From Streptomyces aureus (GTDB lineage Bacteria; Actinomycetota; Actinomycetes; Streptomycetales; Streptomycetaceae): a stretch of DNA of 64,000 nt. The stretch spans positions 62,001 through 126,000 of the forward strand of contig NZ_JNZD01000013.1 in assembly GCF_000725495.1 (NCBI RefSeq), written 5' to 3'. Made by a program: the position numbers and the translations under genes. Positions 24,468-34,312 of this stretch are shown in pieces (the stretch's first letter is position 1; the number at the start of each line of letters is the position of its first letter). Below the pieces are notes generated by a model. The model made no database searches. It was not told where the DNA came from and saw only the letters and a list, made by a program, of their open reading frames with translations.

Positions 24468-25946
24468 TTATCCGTTGAGGGCGCGCAGGTGGTCGCGCAG
24501 CCCGATGCCGTAGGAGGTCGGGGTTCCGTCGTAGTTCGAGATCAGAGACGGGCCCGAGGAGCAGTCCCAGGTGTTCCAGGTCCAGCCGAGGTACGAGAGC
24601 CCCCGGTCGTCGAACCACTTCATGACGGTGTCGACGAAGGAGTGGGAGCAGGTGTTCTCCCCGATCTCCCCGGCGACCAGCGGGACCTGGGCGGCGACGG
24701 GGGCCAGGGTCGAGTTCCAGCAGCTCTCGCTCGCGCAGGTGTTGAAGTTGTAGACGTGGTACGCGGCGACGAGATTGCCGGTGGGGTCACTGGGTTTGTA
24801 CGTCAGCCACTGGCTCAGGTCGTTCGAGTACGCGAGCCCGCCGGCCATGATCACGTTCTTGGCGCCGGTGGCGCGCACCGCGTCGACCAGGGACTGCATG
24901 CCGGCGACCTGGTAGGAGATGCCGGGGCAGGTGCCTCCGTCGCGCCAGCAGGTCCACGCCTGGGCGGTCGTGGAGGTCGCGCGGTCCGGGTAGGGCTCGT
25001 TGAACAGGTCGAAGGCGACCGCCTGGTCGTCCTTGAAGGTGCTCGCGACGGAGGACCAGAAGGATGGCGTGTACTGCGCGTCAGGCATCGGCTTCTGGCA
25101 GGTGGCGTGCACGTCGGAGCAGCCCGCCGAGTTGCCGGTGTACTGGCCGTAGGTCCAGTGCAGTTCGACGATCGGCGTCATGCCGTGCGCCTCGACCTTG
25201 GCCACCAGGTCCTTGACCGCGGCGATGTAGTTGGCGCCGGCGTACTCCGGTTTGACGTTGGAAAGCCCCAGCCAGCACTCCTCGTTGAGCGGGATGCGGA
25301 CGGTGTTGGCCTTCCAGTCGGCGATCGCCTTGACCGAGGCGTCGTCGACGGGACCGTCGAAGAAGCCGTAGCCCTGGACGCACATGAACTCGCCGCCGGA
25401 GCGGTTGACGCCGAGCATCCTGCGGGTGGCTCCCGCGGAGTCGACCAGTTTGTTGCCCGAGACGTGCAGTTTCGGCGCCTCGCCGCCGGACGGCGGCGGA
25501 TCGGTGGGGGTGGGGGTGGGCGTCGGCTGGGTGTCCACGTTGCAGGTGGTGCCGTTGAGCTTGAAAGCCGTCGGCAGCGCGTTGCCGCCCGACCAGGAGG
25601 CGAGGAACCCGGCGCTGACACTCGCGCCGCTCGCGAGCGAGCCGTTCCAGCTCTCGTTCGCGGCGGTGACCGTCGTACCGGACTGGGACCACTTGGCGTT
25701 CCAGCCCTGGGTGACCTTCTGCCCGCTCGGGAAGTCGAAGCCGAGGCTCCAACCGCTCAGCGCGGCCATGTTGTTGGTGATCTTCACCGAGCCCTGGAAG
25801 CCGGTGTCCCACTGGCCGGTGACCGAGTACTCCACCGTGCACGCGGGAGTTGCTCCCGAGGCCGTGACGACCGGCGCGACGGCCGTGCCCACGAGGGCGA
25901 CGGCGGCGCCGATCACCAAGAGAGACAAACGCGGGGGGTGACGCAT
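24468..25946 (-). CDS. Secreted GH5 endoglucanase with N-terminal CBM2
   Basis: A 492-residue secreted cellulase. Signal peptide to about residue 32; cellulose-binding CBM2 at 33-137 (paired cysteines at 36 and 135, surface tryptophans); a PTPTPTPTDPPPSGG linker; GH5 catalytic domain 157-492. The acid/base is Glu317 in DLFNEPYPD and the nucleophile Glu427 in LVAGEIGENTC. It hydrolyses internal beta-1,4 bonds of cellulose outside the cell. It is transcribed away from the GH48 gene, and the 255-bp region between them carries two CebR-type boxes, so both should be induced by cellobiose. Confidence 0.93.
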   Translation of the reverse strand: MRHPPRLSLLVIGAAVALVGTAVAPVVTASGATPACTVEYSVTGQWDTGFQGSVKITNNMAALSGWSLGFDFPSGQKVTQGWNAKWSQSGTTVTAANESWNGSLASGASVSAGFLASWSGGNALPTAFKLNGTTCNVDTQPTPTPTPTDPPPSGGEAPKLHVSGNKLVDSAGATRRMLGVNRSGGEFMCVQGYGFFDGPVDDASVKAIADWKANTVRIPLNEECWLGLSNVKPEYAGANYIAAVKDLVAKVEAHGMTPIVELHWTYGQYTGNSAGCSDVHATCQKPMPDAQYTPSFWSSVASTFKDDQAVAFDLFNEPYPDRATSTTAQAWTCWRDGGTCPGISYQVAGMQSLVDAVRATGAKNVIMAGGLAYSNDLSQWLTYKPSDPTGNLVAAYHVYNFNTCASESCWNSTLAPVAAQVPLVAGEIGENTCSHSFVDTVMKWFDDRGLSYLGWTWNTWDCSSGPSLISNYDGTPTSYGIGLRDHLRALNG

Positions 25947-25995
25947 GAAGCGACTCCTTGCAGCTCTGCCGCGCCGTGACGGACGCGTCGACTGA

Positions 25996-26009
25996 TGGAA
26001 CCGCTCCCA
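25996..26009. promoter_or_regulatory. CebR-like box, imperfect
   Basis: TGGAACCGCTCCCA differs from the CebR consensus TGGGAGCGCTCCCA at two positions. It lies 50 bp upstream of the GH5 start, well placed to control that gene. Confidence 0.65.
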
Positions 26010-26127
26010 CTGGTGCGGATGAAGCTAGCGCCAAGTGCCCGCGTTGCCCAGAGGAGTCACGCAGTTGATCTGTCGAATCATTTCGACTCTTCAAGCACCT
26101 TGACCGCCCACACCCCTCTCTCCAATA

Positions 26128-26141
26128 TGGGAGCGCTCCCA
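26128..26141. promoter_or_regulatory. CebR box, perfect palindrome
   Basis: TGGGAGCGCTCCCA matches exactly the 14-bp operator known for the cellobiose-responsive repressor CebR in streptomycetes. It lies 61 bp upstream of the GH48 start and should couple that gene to cello-oligosaccharide supply. Confidence 0.9.
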
Positions 26142-26201
26142 CTGGTTCAAGGCTTGTTGCTCCTCCCCCCAATCTCCGAGCCGCAAGGAGGAACCAGCAC
26201 C

Positions 26202-29126
26202 ATGGATCCCAGCCCTCGATGGAGACGTCGCAGCAGGTCACGGCGCCTGTGGACCGCCGTAGTGGCGGCCCTGGCCCTCCCGCTCACGACTCTGGCGACC
26301 GGTACGACTCCCGCACACGCGGCCACGGTCCAATGCAGTGTCGACTACAAGACCAACGACTGGGGCTCCGGCTTCACGGCGGATCTGACCATCACCAACC
26401 GGGGCACCGACGCCATCAACGGCTGGACCCTGACGTACGCCTACACCGGCAACCAGACGCTCACCAACGGCTGGAACGGCACCTGGTCGCAGTCCGGCAA
26501 GAACGTCACGGTGAACAACGCCGCCTGGAACGGGACGATCGCCGCCGGCACCGCCGTCACCACCGGCGCGCAGTTCACCTACAGCGGCACCAACACCGCC
26601 CCCGCGTCCTACGCCGTCAACGGCACCGCCTGCACCGGCGCGCACCAGCCGCCGATCACGGTGCTGACCAGCCCGGCGGCGGGCGCCGTCTACACCCAGG
26701 GCGACGCCGTCCCGCTGGCCGCGACCGCGGCGGCGGCCGACGGGGCGACCGTCTCCAAGGTCGAGTTCTACGACGACACGACCCTGCTCGGCACCGACAC
26801 CAGCTCCCCGTACACGCTGTCGGCGTCGGGCCTCTCCGTCGGCGCCCACTCCATCGTCGCGAAGGCCTACGACAGTCTCGGCGCGTCGGCGGCCTCCACC
26901 CCCGTCGGCATCACGGTCGCCGCCGGGCCGGCGATCGTCGCCTCCCCGACCCAACTCGGCGTCCAGCAGAGCAAGTCGGGGACCTTCACGGTCAAGCTCT
27001 CGACCCAGCCGAGCACCAATGTGACGGTGGCGGTGGCCCGTACGGACGGCAACACCGGGCTGTCCGTGACCGGCGGGTCGAGTCTGACCTTCACTCCGTC
27101 GAACTGGAACACCGCGCAGACGGTGACGATCACCGCCGATGCCTCGGGCACCGGCTCCGCGACCTTCACGGCCTCGGCGACCGGTCAGGCCAAGGCGACG
27201 GTCACCGTGACGGAGCTGGCGGCGACCAAGGCGTACGACGCGCGCTTCCTGGACCTCTACGGCAAGATCACCAACCCGGCGAACGGCTACTTCTCCCCCG
27301 AGGGCATCCCGTACCACTCGGTGGAGACGCTGATCGTCGAGGCGCCGGACCAGGGCCACGAGACCACGTCCGAGGCGTACAGCTATCTGATCTGGCTCCA
27401 GGCGATGTACGGGAAGGTCACCGGCGACTGGTCGAAGTTCAACGCCGCGTGGTCGACCATGGAGACGTACATGATCCCCACCCACGCCGACCAGCCGACC
27501 AACTCCTTCTACAACGCGTCCAAGCCGGCCACCTACGCGCCCGAGCTGGACACCCCGAACGAGTACCCGGCCAAGCTCGACACCGGGGTCTCGGTCGGTT
27601 CGGACCCGATCGCGGGCGAGCTGAAGAGCGCGTACGGCACGGACGACGTCTACGGCATGCACTGGCTGCAGGACGTGGACAACACCTACGGCTACGGCAA
27701 CGAGCCCGGCAAGTGCGAGGCGGGTCCGACCGCCACCGGTCCGTCGTACATCAACACCTTCCAGCGCGGCGCGCAGGAGTCGGTGTGGGAGACGGTGCCG
27801 CAGCCGACCTGCGACGCCTTCAAGTACGGCGGCAAGAACGGGTACCTGGACCTGTTCACCGGCGACTCCTCGTACGCCAAGCAGTGGAAGTACACGGACG
27901 CCCCGGACGCCGACGCGCGTGCGGTGCAGGCCGCGTACTGGGCCGACGTGTGGGCCAAGGCCCAGGGCAAGAGCGCCGACGTGTCGGCGACCGTCGGCAA
28001 GGCCGCGAAGATGGGCGACTATCTGCGCTACGCCATGTACGACAAGTACTTCAAGAAGATCGGCAACTGTGTCGGCCCGACGACCTGTGCCGCGGGCACC
28101 GGCAAGGACGCCTCGGACTACCTCATCTCCTGGTACTACGCCTGGGGCGGGGCGACCGACACCTCGGCGGGCTGGGCCTGGCGCATCGGCTCCAGCCACG
28201 TCCACGGCGGCTACCAGAACCCGCTGGCCGCGTACGCGCTCAGCACCAACGCCGATCTGAAGCCCAAGTCGGCGACCGGGGCGTCGGACTGGTCCACCTC
28301 GCTGACCCGGCAGCTGGAGTTCTACCGCTGGCTCCAGTCGAGCGAGGGCGCGATCGCGGGCGGCGCGACCAACAGCTGGGCGGGCCGTTACGCGACGCCG
28401 CCCACCGGCACGCCGACCTTCTACGGCATGTACTACGACCAGCAGCCGGTGTACCACGACCCGCCGTCCAACCAGTGGTTCGGCTTCCAGGCGTGGTCCA
28501 TGGAGCGGGTCGCCGAGTACTACCAGCAGACGGGGAACGCGAGCGCCAAGGCGGTCCTCGACAAGTGGGTGGCGTGGGCGCTGTCCAAGACCACGATCAA
28601 CCCGGACGGCACCTACCAGATCCCCTCCACCCTCCAGTGGTCCGGCGCCCCGGACACCTGGAACGCGTCGAGTCCCGGCTCCAACAGCGGACTCCACGTG
28701 ACCGTCGCCGACTACACGAACGACGTGGGCGTGGCCGCCGCCTACGCCAAGACGCTGTCGTACTACGCCGCCAAGTCCGGCAACACCCAGGCGAAGACGA
28801 CGGCCAAGGCGCTCCTGGACGGCATGTGGAACAACTACCAGGACGCCCTCGGCATCGCGGTCCCGGAGACCCGCGCCGACTACAACCGCTTCAACGACAG
28901 CGTGTACGTGCCGAGCGGCTGGACCGGCACGATGCCGAACGGCGACGCGATCAACTCCTCCTCGACCTTCTCCTCGTTGCGGTCCTTCTACAAGAACGAC
29001 CCGGCCTGGTCGAAGATCCAGGCGTATCTGGCGGGCGGCGCCGCGCCCTCCTTCACGTACCACCGGTTCTGGGCGCAGGCGGACATCGCCCTCGCCATGG
29101 GTTCGTACGCGGAGCTTCTCGAATAG
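26202..29126 (+). CDS. Secreted GH48 cellobiohydrolase with CBM2 and two beta-sandwich modules
   Basis: A 974-residue processive exocellulase. Signal peptide 1-40; CBM2 41-144; an Ig-like domain about 149-242 ([20 protein letters not shown]); a second beta-sandwich about 245-340 ([18 protein letters not shown]), and the GH48 catalytic domain from 345. The catalytic acid should be Glu391 in [21 protein letters not shown] nine bases before ATG 26202 is one of the strongest ribosome sites here. GH48 enzymes attack reducing chain ends and synergise with endoglucanases such as the divergent GH5. A CebR box is upstream; the downstream terminator at 29178 separates it from GH74. Confidence 0.95.
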   Translation: MDPSPRWRRRSRSRRLWTAVVAALALPLTTLATGTTPAHAATVQCSVDYKTNDWGSGFTADLTITNRGTDAINGWTLTYAYTGNQTLTNGWNGTWSQSGKNVTVNNAAWNGTIAAGTAVTTGAQFTYSGTNTAPASYAVNGTACTGAHQPPITVLTSPAAGAVYTQGDAVPLAATAAAADGATVSKVEFYDDTTLLGTDTSSPYTLSASGLSVGAHSIVAKAYDSLGASAASTPVGITVAAGPAIVASPTQLGVQQSKSGTFTVKLSTQPSTNVTVAVARTDGNTGLSVTGGSSLTFTPSNWNTAQTVTITADASGTGSATFTASATGQAKATVTVTELAATKAYDARFLDLYGKITNPANGYFSPEGIPYHSVETLIVEAPDQGHETTSEAYSYLIWLQAMYGKVTGDWSKFNAAWSTMETYMIPTHADQPTNSFYNASKPATYAPELDTPNEYPAKLDTGVSVGSDPIAGELKSAYGTDDVYGMHWLQDVDNTYGYGNEPGKCEAGPTATGPSYINTFQRGAQESVWETVPQPTCDAFKYGGKNGYLDLFTGDSSYAKQWKYTDAPDADARAVQAAYWADVWAKAQGKSADVSATVGKAAKMGDYLRYAMYDKYFKKIGNCVGPTTCAAGTGKDASDYLISWYYAWGGATDTSAGWAWRIGSSHVHGGYQNPLAAYALSTNADLKPKSATGASDWSTSLTRQLEFYRWLQSSEGAIAGGATNSWAGRYATPPTGTPTFYGMYYDQQPVYHDPPSNQWFGFQAWSMERVAEYYQQTGNASAKAVLDKWVAWALSKTTINPDGTYQIPSTLQWSGAPDTWNASSPGSNSGLHVTVADYTNDVGVAAAYAKTLSYYAAKSGNTQAKTTAKALLDGMWNNYQDALGIAVPETRADYNRFNDSVYVPSGWTGTMPNGDAINSSSTFSSLRSFYKNDPAWSKIQAYLAGGAAPSFTYHRFWAQADIALAMGSYAELLE

Positions 29127-29177
29127 TCCCCGCTGTGGCTCCGGGTACGCGGTCCTGTCCCTGACGGCAGGACCACC

Positions 29178-29215
29178 GGCCGGGCGGTCCTCACCCCGCT
29201 GAGGACCGCCCGGCC
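29178..29215 (+). terminator. Intrinsic terminator after the GH48 gene
   Basis: A 16-bp perfect stem (GGCCGGGCGGTCCTCA and its complement) with a six-base loop, followed by ATCACTTTTCCC. It should end or attenuate GH48 transcription before GH74. Confidence 0.85.
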
Positions 29216-29302
29216 ATCACTTTTCCCGCCGTTTCCCGACGTTCGTCCGGCGTTCCGCCGCTCCCCCTCTTTCCCCCCGCCCCCTTCGGAGAGGACCCCA
29301 CC

Positions 29303-31963
29303 GTGCGAAGAACCCGCATCCTGACGGCCGTACTCGCGCTCGCCGCCGGATTACTGGCCGGCACCCCGCCCGCGCTGGCCGCGAGCACCCCGAAGGCGAC
29401 GGTCGCGGCGGACACGTACACCTGGAAGAACGCGCGCGTGGACGGCGGCGGCTTCGTGCCCGGCATCGTCTTCAACCGCTCCGAGAAGAACCTCGCCTAC
29501 GCCCGCACCGACATCGGCGGCGCCTACCGCTGGGTCCAGGCGACGAAGAGCTGGACCCCGCTGCTGGACTCGGTCGGCTGGAACGAGTGGGGCCACACCG
29601 GGGTCGTCAGCCTCGCCTCCGACTCCGTCGACCCGGACAAGGTGTACGCGGCCGTCGGCACGTACACCAACAGCTGGGACCCGACGAACGGGGCCGTCCT
29701 GCGCTCCTCGGACCGCGGGGCGAGCTGGCAGAAGGCCGATCTGCCGTTCAAGCTGGGCGGCAACATGCCCGGACGGGGCATGGGCGAGCGGCTGGCCGTC
29801 GACCCCAACAAGAACAGCGTGCTCTACCTCGGGGCGCCCAGCGGCAAGGGCCTGTGGCGCTCCACGGACTCCGGGGCGAGCTGGTCGCAGGTCACGGCGT
29901 TCCCCGACGTGGGCAACTACGTCCAGGACGCCACCGACACCAGCGGCTACGCCTCCGACAACCAGGGCGTCGTCTGGGTCACCTTCGACGAGTCGACCGG
30001 CACCCGGGGAAGCGCCACGCAGACGGTGTACGTGGGGGTGGCCGACAAGGACAACGCGGTCTACCGCTCGACGGACGGAGGCACCACCTGGTCCCGGCTC
30101 GCGGGGCAGCCGACCGGCTACCTCGCGCACAAGGGCGTCCTCGACGCGGTCAACGGCTATCTGTACGTCGCCTACAGCGACAAGGGCGGCCCGTACGACG
30201 GCGGCAAGGGCCGGCTGTGGCGGTACGCGACGAAGACCGGTACCTGGACGGACATCAGCCCGGTTGCCGAGGCCGACACCTACTACGGCTTCAGCGGGCT
30301 GACCGTGGACCGGCAGCACCCGGGGACCGTGATGGCGACGGCCTACAGCTCCTGGTGGCCGGACACCCAGATCTTCCGGTCCACCGACAGCGGCGGCACC
30401 TGGACGAAGGCGTGGGACTACACCTCCTACCCGAACCGTTCGAACCGCTACACGATCGACGTCTCGTCCGTGCCCTGGCTGACCTTCGGCGCGAACCCGT
30501 CGCCGCCCGAACAGACCCCCAAACTCGGCTGGATGACCGAGGGCCTGGAGATCGACCCGTTCGACTCGGCCCGGATGATGTACGGGACGGGCGCCACGGT
30601 CTACGGCACCGAGAACCTCACCAACTGGGACAGCGGTACGCAGTTCACCGTCAAGCCCATGGTCCAGGGCCTGGAGGAGACGGCCGTCAACGACCTCGCC
30701 TCTCCCCCGTCGGGCGCTCCCCTGCTGAGCGCGCTCGGTGACATCGGCGGATTCCGGCACACGGATCTGACCAAGGTCCCCGCGATGATGTACACCTCGC
30801 CGAACCTCACCACCACGACCAGCCTCGACTACGCCGAGTCGAACCCGAACACGGTGGTGCGCGTCGGAAACCTCGACTCCGGTCCGCACATCGGGTTCTC
30901 GACGGACAACGGCGCCAACTGGTTCGCGGGCACCGACCCTTCGGGCGTCACCGGCGGCGGTACGGTCGCCGCCGCCTCGGACGGCAGCCGCTTCGTGTGG
31001 AGCCCGGCGGGCACCGGCGTGCAGTACACCACCGGGTTCGGGACGTCGTGGTCCGCGTCGAGCGGCATCCCCGCCGGCGCGGTCGTCGAGTCGGACCGGG
31101 TCGACCCCAAGACCTTCTACGGCTTCAAGTCGGGCAAGTTCTACGTCAGTTCGGACGGCGGGGCGACGTTCACGGCGTCCGCGGCCGCGAACCTGCCGGC
31201 CGGGGACAGCGCCCGCTTCAAGGCGCTGCCCGGCACGAAGGGCGATGTGTGGCTGGCGGGCGGGGCGAGCGACGGCGCGTACGGGCTGTGGCACTCGACG
31301 GACTCGGGCGCGACCTTCACCAAGCTGTCGAACGTCGAGCAGGCCGACACGATCGGCTTCGGCAAGGCGGCGACCGGATCCTCGTACCAGACGCTCTACA
31401 CCAGCGCGAAGATCGGCGGGGTCCGCGGGATCTTCCGGTCGACGGACAAGGGCGCGAGCTGGACCCGTATCAACGACGACGCCCACCAGTGGGGCTGGAC
31501 CGGCGGGGCCATCACCGGGGACCCGCGGGTGTACGGACGGGTGTACGTCGCGACCAACGGCCGCGGGATCGTCTACGGCGACACCTCGGACACCGGGGGC
31601 GGCGACGGGGGCGGCGGTACGGACCCGACGCCTCCGCCGAGCGGGGCCTGCTCGGTGACGTACCGGATCACCAACCAGTGGCAGGGCGGCTTCCAGGCCG
31701 ACGTGTCACTGGCCAACACGGGCACCGCCGCCTGGACCGGCTGGACCCTGGGCTGGTCCTTCGCCGACGGCCAGAAGGTCACGCAGCTCTGGAACGCCGA
31801 CTACACCCAGTCGGGTTCGGCGGTGAGTGCCAGGAACGTCGGCTGGAACGCGAACGTGGCGGCGGGCTCGACGGTCGCCTTCGGCTTCACGGGAAGCTGG
31901 ACGGGGGCGAACACGAAACCGACGGTCTTCAAGCTGGGGGATCGGACCTGTGCGGTGAGTTGA
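29303..31963 (+). CDS. Secreted GH74 xyloglucanase with C-terminal CBM2
   Basis: An 886-residue secreted enzyme of two seven-bladed propellers that cleaves xyloglucan. Signal peptide 1-27; GH74 domain to about 770, with the paired catalytic aspartates Asp70 in ARTDIGGAYRW and Asp480 in LGDIGGFRHT and repeated STDSGGTW-type blades; a Gly-rich/PTPPPSG linker; CBM2 from about 785 (ACSVTYRITNQWQGGF). The GTG start has GGAGAGG upstream. Codon 17 in the signal peptide is TTA (29351-29353), so translation should need the bldA tRNA. No CebR box was found directly upstream of it. Confidence 0.94.
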   Translation: MRRTRILTAVLALAAGLLAGTPPALAASTPKATVAADTYTWKNARVDGGGFVPGIVFNRSEKNLAYARTDIGGAYRWVQATKSWTPLLDSVGWNEWGHTGVVSLASDSVDPDKVYAAVGTYTNSWDPTNGAVLRSSDRGASWQKADLPFKLGGNMPGRGMGERLAVDPNKNSVLYLGAPSGKGLWRSTDSGASWSQVTAFPDVGNYVQDATDTSGYASDNQGVVWVTFDESTGTRGSATQTVYVGVADKDNAVYRSTDGGTTWSRLAGQPTGYLAHKGVLDAVNGYLYVAYSDKGGPYDGGKGRLWRYATKTGTWTDISPVAEADTYYGFSGLTVDRQHPGTVMATAYSSWWPDTQIFRSTDSGGTWTKAWDYTSYPNRSNRYTIDVSSVPWLTFGANPSPPEQTPKLGWMTEGLEIDPFDSARMMYGTGATVYGTENLTNWDSGTQFTVKPMVQGLEETAVNDLASPPSGAPLLSALGDIGGFRHTDLTKVPAMMYTSPNLTTTTSLDYAESNPNTVVRVGNLDSGPHIGFSTDNGANWFAGTDPSGVTGGGTVAAASDGSRFVWSPAGTGVQYTTGFGTSWSASSGIPAGAVVESDRVDPKTFYGFKSGKFYVSSDGGATFTASAAANLPAGDSARFKALPGTKGDVWLAGGASDGAYGLWHSTDSGATFTKLSNVEQADTIGFGKAATGSSYQTLYTSAKIGGVRGIFRSTDKGASWTRINDDAHQWGWTGGAITGDPRVYGRVYVATNGRGIVYGDTSDTGGGDGGGGTDPTPPPSGACSVTYRITNQWQGGFQADVSLANTGTAAWTGWTLGWSFADGQKVTQLWNADYTQSGSAVSARNVGWNANVAAGSTVAFGFTGSWTGANTKPTVFKLGDRTCAVS

Positions 31964-31982
31964 GCGGCGCCGCAGCACCAGA

Positions 31983-32020
31983 GCCGGTGTCCGCCGGGGG
32001 GTCGCCCGACGGACACCGGC
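31983..32020 (+). terminator. Hairpin downstream of the GH74 gene
   Basis: GCCGGTGTCCG (31983-31993) pairs with CGGACACCGGC (32010-32020), starting 20 bp after the GH74 stop. There is no U-tract, which is common for streptomycete terminators. Confidence 0.6.
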
Positions 32021-32145
32021 CCGTGCCTCCCAGCGGGCGGGACCCCGAGCTGATCACAACTCCGTCACCTTGTTCATCTTTCACTCACATGTCCTTCACA
32101 TGCCTCGATATCGTCACCCCACAACGAGCCATCCCTGGGGGGACC

Positions 32146-32676
32146 ATGTCGTACAGCCAGCCACCGCCGGGATTCGGGCCGGGGCCCGGGCCGGCGCCTC
32201 AGCCGAGCCGGCCCCGTTGGGCCCGCAAGCGCTATGTGCTGCCGTCGATCGCCTTCGCTTTTCTCGTCGGCGTCGGCGCCGGCGGCAGTGACAGCGGCGA
32301 CGGCGCGCAGAAGGCCAACACCACCAAGGCTGCCGCCGAGAAGGTACGGCCTGCCCCCACGGTCACCGTCACGACGACCGCCACGGCGACGGCGACCGCC
32401 AAGCCGAAGCCCGCGCCGACGGTGACCGCGACGAAGACCGTCAAGGTGAAGGTCACGGTCACCGCGCGGGCCGCCTCCGACAGCGGCTCCGGTGGCAGCG
32501 GCGGGGGCGGCGGAAGCGCCGTCGGCACCTGCTCGATCACCTCGAACGCCGGGAACTGCTACTCGGCGGGTCAGTACTGCCGCAACGTGGACCACGGCGC
32601 GAGCACGACCACCGCGGGCGGCACCCGGATCACCTGCGCGTACCGGTCCGGCGGATGGCGCTGGACGTACAGCTGA
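32146..32676 (+). CDS. Hypothetical single-span exported protein with Thr/Lys-rich stalk
   Basis: A 176-residue protein with no family recognised. A Pro/Gly-rich cytosolic start (MSYSQPPPGFGPG) is followed by a positively charged RPRWARKRY and one hydrophobic segment (about 31-46). Then comes a long outer stalk rich in Thr, Ala, Lys and Pro (TVTVTTTATATATAKPKP) and a Gly-rich hinge. The C-terminal ~50 residues contain four cysteines (GTCSITSNAGNCYSAGQYC; ITCAYRSGGW), suggesting a small disulfide-bonded domain outside the membrane. ATG 32146 follows CTGGGGGGACC. It stands alone between GH74 and a lipoprotein gene. Confidence 0.75.
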   Translation: MSYSQPPPGFGPGPGPAPQPSRPRWARKRYVLPSIAFAFLVGVGAGGSDSGDGAQKANTTKAAAEKVRPAPTVTVTTTATATATAKPKPAPTVTATKTVKVKVTVTARAASDSGSGGSGGGGGSAVGTCSITSNAGNCYSAGQYCRNVDHGASTTTAGGTRITCAYRSGGWRWTYS

Positions 32677-32858
32677 CGGTCCCCGGAACACGGGCGCGGC
32701 GACGCCCGACAGCAGCGAGCCCCGCCCCGGTGCATCACGCCGGGACGGGGCTTCAGCAGCATCCCCGACTTGTTCGTCGTTGAATGCCTGATGGAAATCA
32801 GCGTAGCGAGGGCCACTGACAACGCCCCCGCGGAACGGGCCCCGGCGCCCTGTGCCCG

Positions 32859-33203
32859 TCAGGGTGAGCTCAGGGGCCAGGCCTCGCAATGGGGATCCGC
32901 GACACACGCGTCCACGGACCTGCGGTCCCGCGTGGCACGCTGCAGCTCGGCCTCCGAGAACATCTTCAGCTGGTCCGGCAGCCGGTCGCAGACGCCGGGA
33001 CGGGAGTCGGCGCTCTCCCCACGGTCGTAGTCGTCCGCGGACATGACCCCGACCCAGGCGTCCACGCACGCCTGATGGGCCCGTGCGGCGGCCGCCACGG
33101 AGGGATGCGTCCATGCGGTGGGCCCGCTGTCGCCCGCGAGTCCGGAACAGCCGGCGAGAGCGAGCCCGGCAGTGGCGAGCAGGGCGGTGGCGGAGCTGCG
33201 CAT
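32859..33203 (-). CDS. Small hypothetical lipoprotein
   Basis: A 114-residue lipoprotein: the opening MRSSATALLATAGLALAGCS has a lipobox with Cys19. The mature part contains four more cysteines (HQACVDA, GVCDRL, VDACV, PHCEAW) and a Trp-rich spacing that suggests a small helical disulfide-bonded domain. No function is recognised. ATG 33203 follows a GGGGGGA leader. It is convergent with the gene at 32146 and lies 126 bp from the end of the WYL regulator gene, same strand. Confidence 0.75.
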   Translation of the reverse strand: MRSSATALLATAGLALAGCSGLAGDSGPTAWTHPSVAAAARAHQACVDAWVGVMSADDYDRGESADSRPGVCDRLPDQLKMFSEAELQRATRDRRSVDACVADPHCEAWPLSSP

Positions 33204-33328
33204 GGTTCCCCCCGGGTGACGCGGTGTCGGGGTCCGGACGCTAGCGGCGGCGCGTCGGCCCGGGCCGCGGATCGGCCGGGTGTCACCCGGCCGTGTGTCA
33301 CCCGAACGTGGAGGGTCCCCCGCTGCCT

Positions 33329-34279
33329 CTACGCGTACCTGCGGGCCAGTTCGGCGACGGTCCCGGCGATACGGGCCCGCAGCTCCGGCGGTTCCAGGAC
33401 CTCGACCGCCGTCCCGAGCCGCAGGAACTCGTCATGGGCGTGGGCCGGCGACTCCACGGGGACGGTGGCCCGGACCAGACCGTCCCCGTCCGGGGCGCCG
33501 TCGACCGTCACGGCACGGCCCTCGAATGCGTTCGCGAGGGTGGTGGGCGCGATCCGCACGACCGCCTCGCCCGGGTGCAGCCGCTCGTGGAAGTCGCGCT
33601 GGTACGCGGTCCAGTACGCGGCCAGATCGAAGTCGCCGGGGCGGGTGAACTCCTCGTCGGAGACGGTCAGTCCGAGGATCTGGTCCACCCGGAAGGTACG
33701 CGGTCCCGGTCCGGCGACGACGTACCAGCGGCCCGCCTTCAGGACGAGACCGTACGGCTCCAGCCGGCGCTCCACGTCGGTGGGTTCGCGCCAGCGGCGG
33801 TAGCGGACGTCGAGCACCCGGCCGTTCCACACGGCGTCCGCGACCGCGGTCAGGTACGGGGTCTCCTCGGCGCGTGCGTACCAGCCCGGCGCGTCCAGGT
33901 GGAAGCGGCCGCTCACCCGGTCCGCGTGCTCGCGCAGTTCTCCCGGCAGGGCGGCCCGCACCTTGAGCTGGGCCGCGGCGAGCGTCGAACCGAGTCCGAG
34001 TTCGGCGGCGGGTCCGGGGACACCGGCGAGGAACAGCGCCTCGGCCTCGCCGGCGGTCAGGCCGGTGAGGCGGGTGCGGTAGCCGTCCAGCAGTCGGTAG
34101 CCGCCCGCGTGTCCCGCGTCGCCGTACAGCGGCACGCCCGCAGCGCCGAGCGCCTCGACGTCCCGGTACACGGTCCGGACCGAGACCTCGAGCTCCTCGG
34201 CGAGCTGGGCGGCGGTGAGTCTCCCGCGGGTCTGGAGCAGCAGCAGGATGGAGACGAGACGGCTGGACTTCACTGACAC
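33329..34279 (-). CDS. WYL domain transcriptional regulator (YafY/DeoR-like HTH)
   Basis: A 316-residue regulator with an HTH_11 winged helix at residues 5-60 (RLTAAQLAEELEVSVRTVYR), a linker region and a WYL ligand-sensing domain at about 135-215 (VLDVRYRRWREPTDVERRL; GRWYVVAG), ending in a WCX-type C-terminal extension. Its GTG start lies inside a perfect inverted repeat (34269-34293), so it very probably represses its own and the divergent gene. WYL regulators respond to nucleotides or other small ligands. The regulated genes are the uncharacterised pair at 34313-35376. Confidence 0.9.
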   Translation of the reverse strand: MSVKSSRLVSILLLLQTRGRLTAAQLAEELEVSVRTVYRDVEALGAAGVPLYGDAGHAGGYRLLDGYRTRLTGLTAGEAEALFLAGVPGPAAELGLGSTLAAAQLKVRAALPGELREHADRVSGRFHLDAPGWYARAEETPYLTAVADAVWNGRVLDVRYRRWREPTDVERRLEPYGLVLKAGRWYVVAGPGPRTFRVDQILGLTVSDEEFTRPGDFDLAAYWTAYQRDFHERLHPGEAVVRIAPTTLANAFEGRAVTVDGAPDGDGLVRATVPVESPAHAHDEFLRLGTAVEVLEPPELRARIAGTVAELARRYA

Positions 34280-34293
34280 AGGATGTCAGTGAA
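34269..34293. promoter_or_regulatory. Perfect palindromic operator shared by WYL gene and divergent pair
   Basis: TTCACTGACA and TGTCAGTGAA are perfect ten-base arms around CAGGA. The TGACA...TGTCA core is the form commonly seen upstream of YafY-type WYL regulators. The site overlaps the GTG start of the WYL gene (34279) and ends 20 bp before the next gene's ATG. Confidence 0.85.
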
Positions 34294-34312
34294 GCGGCTC
34301 TAACGTCCGGTC

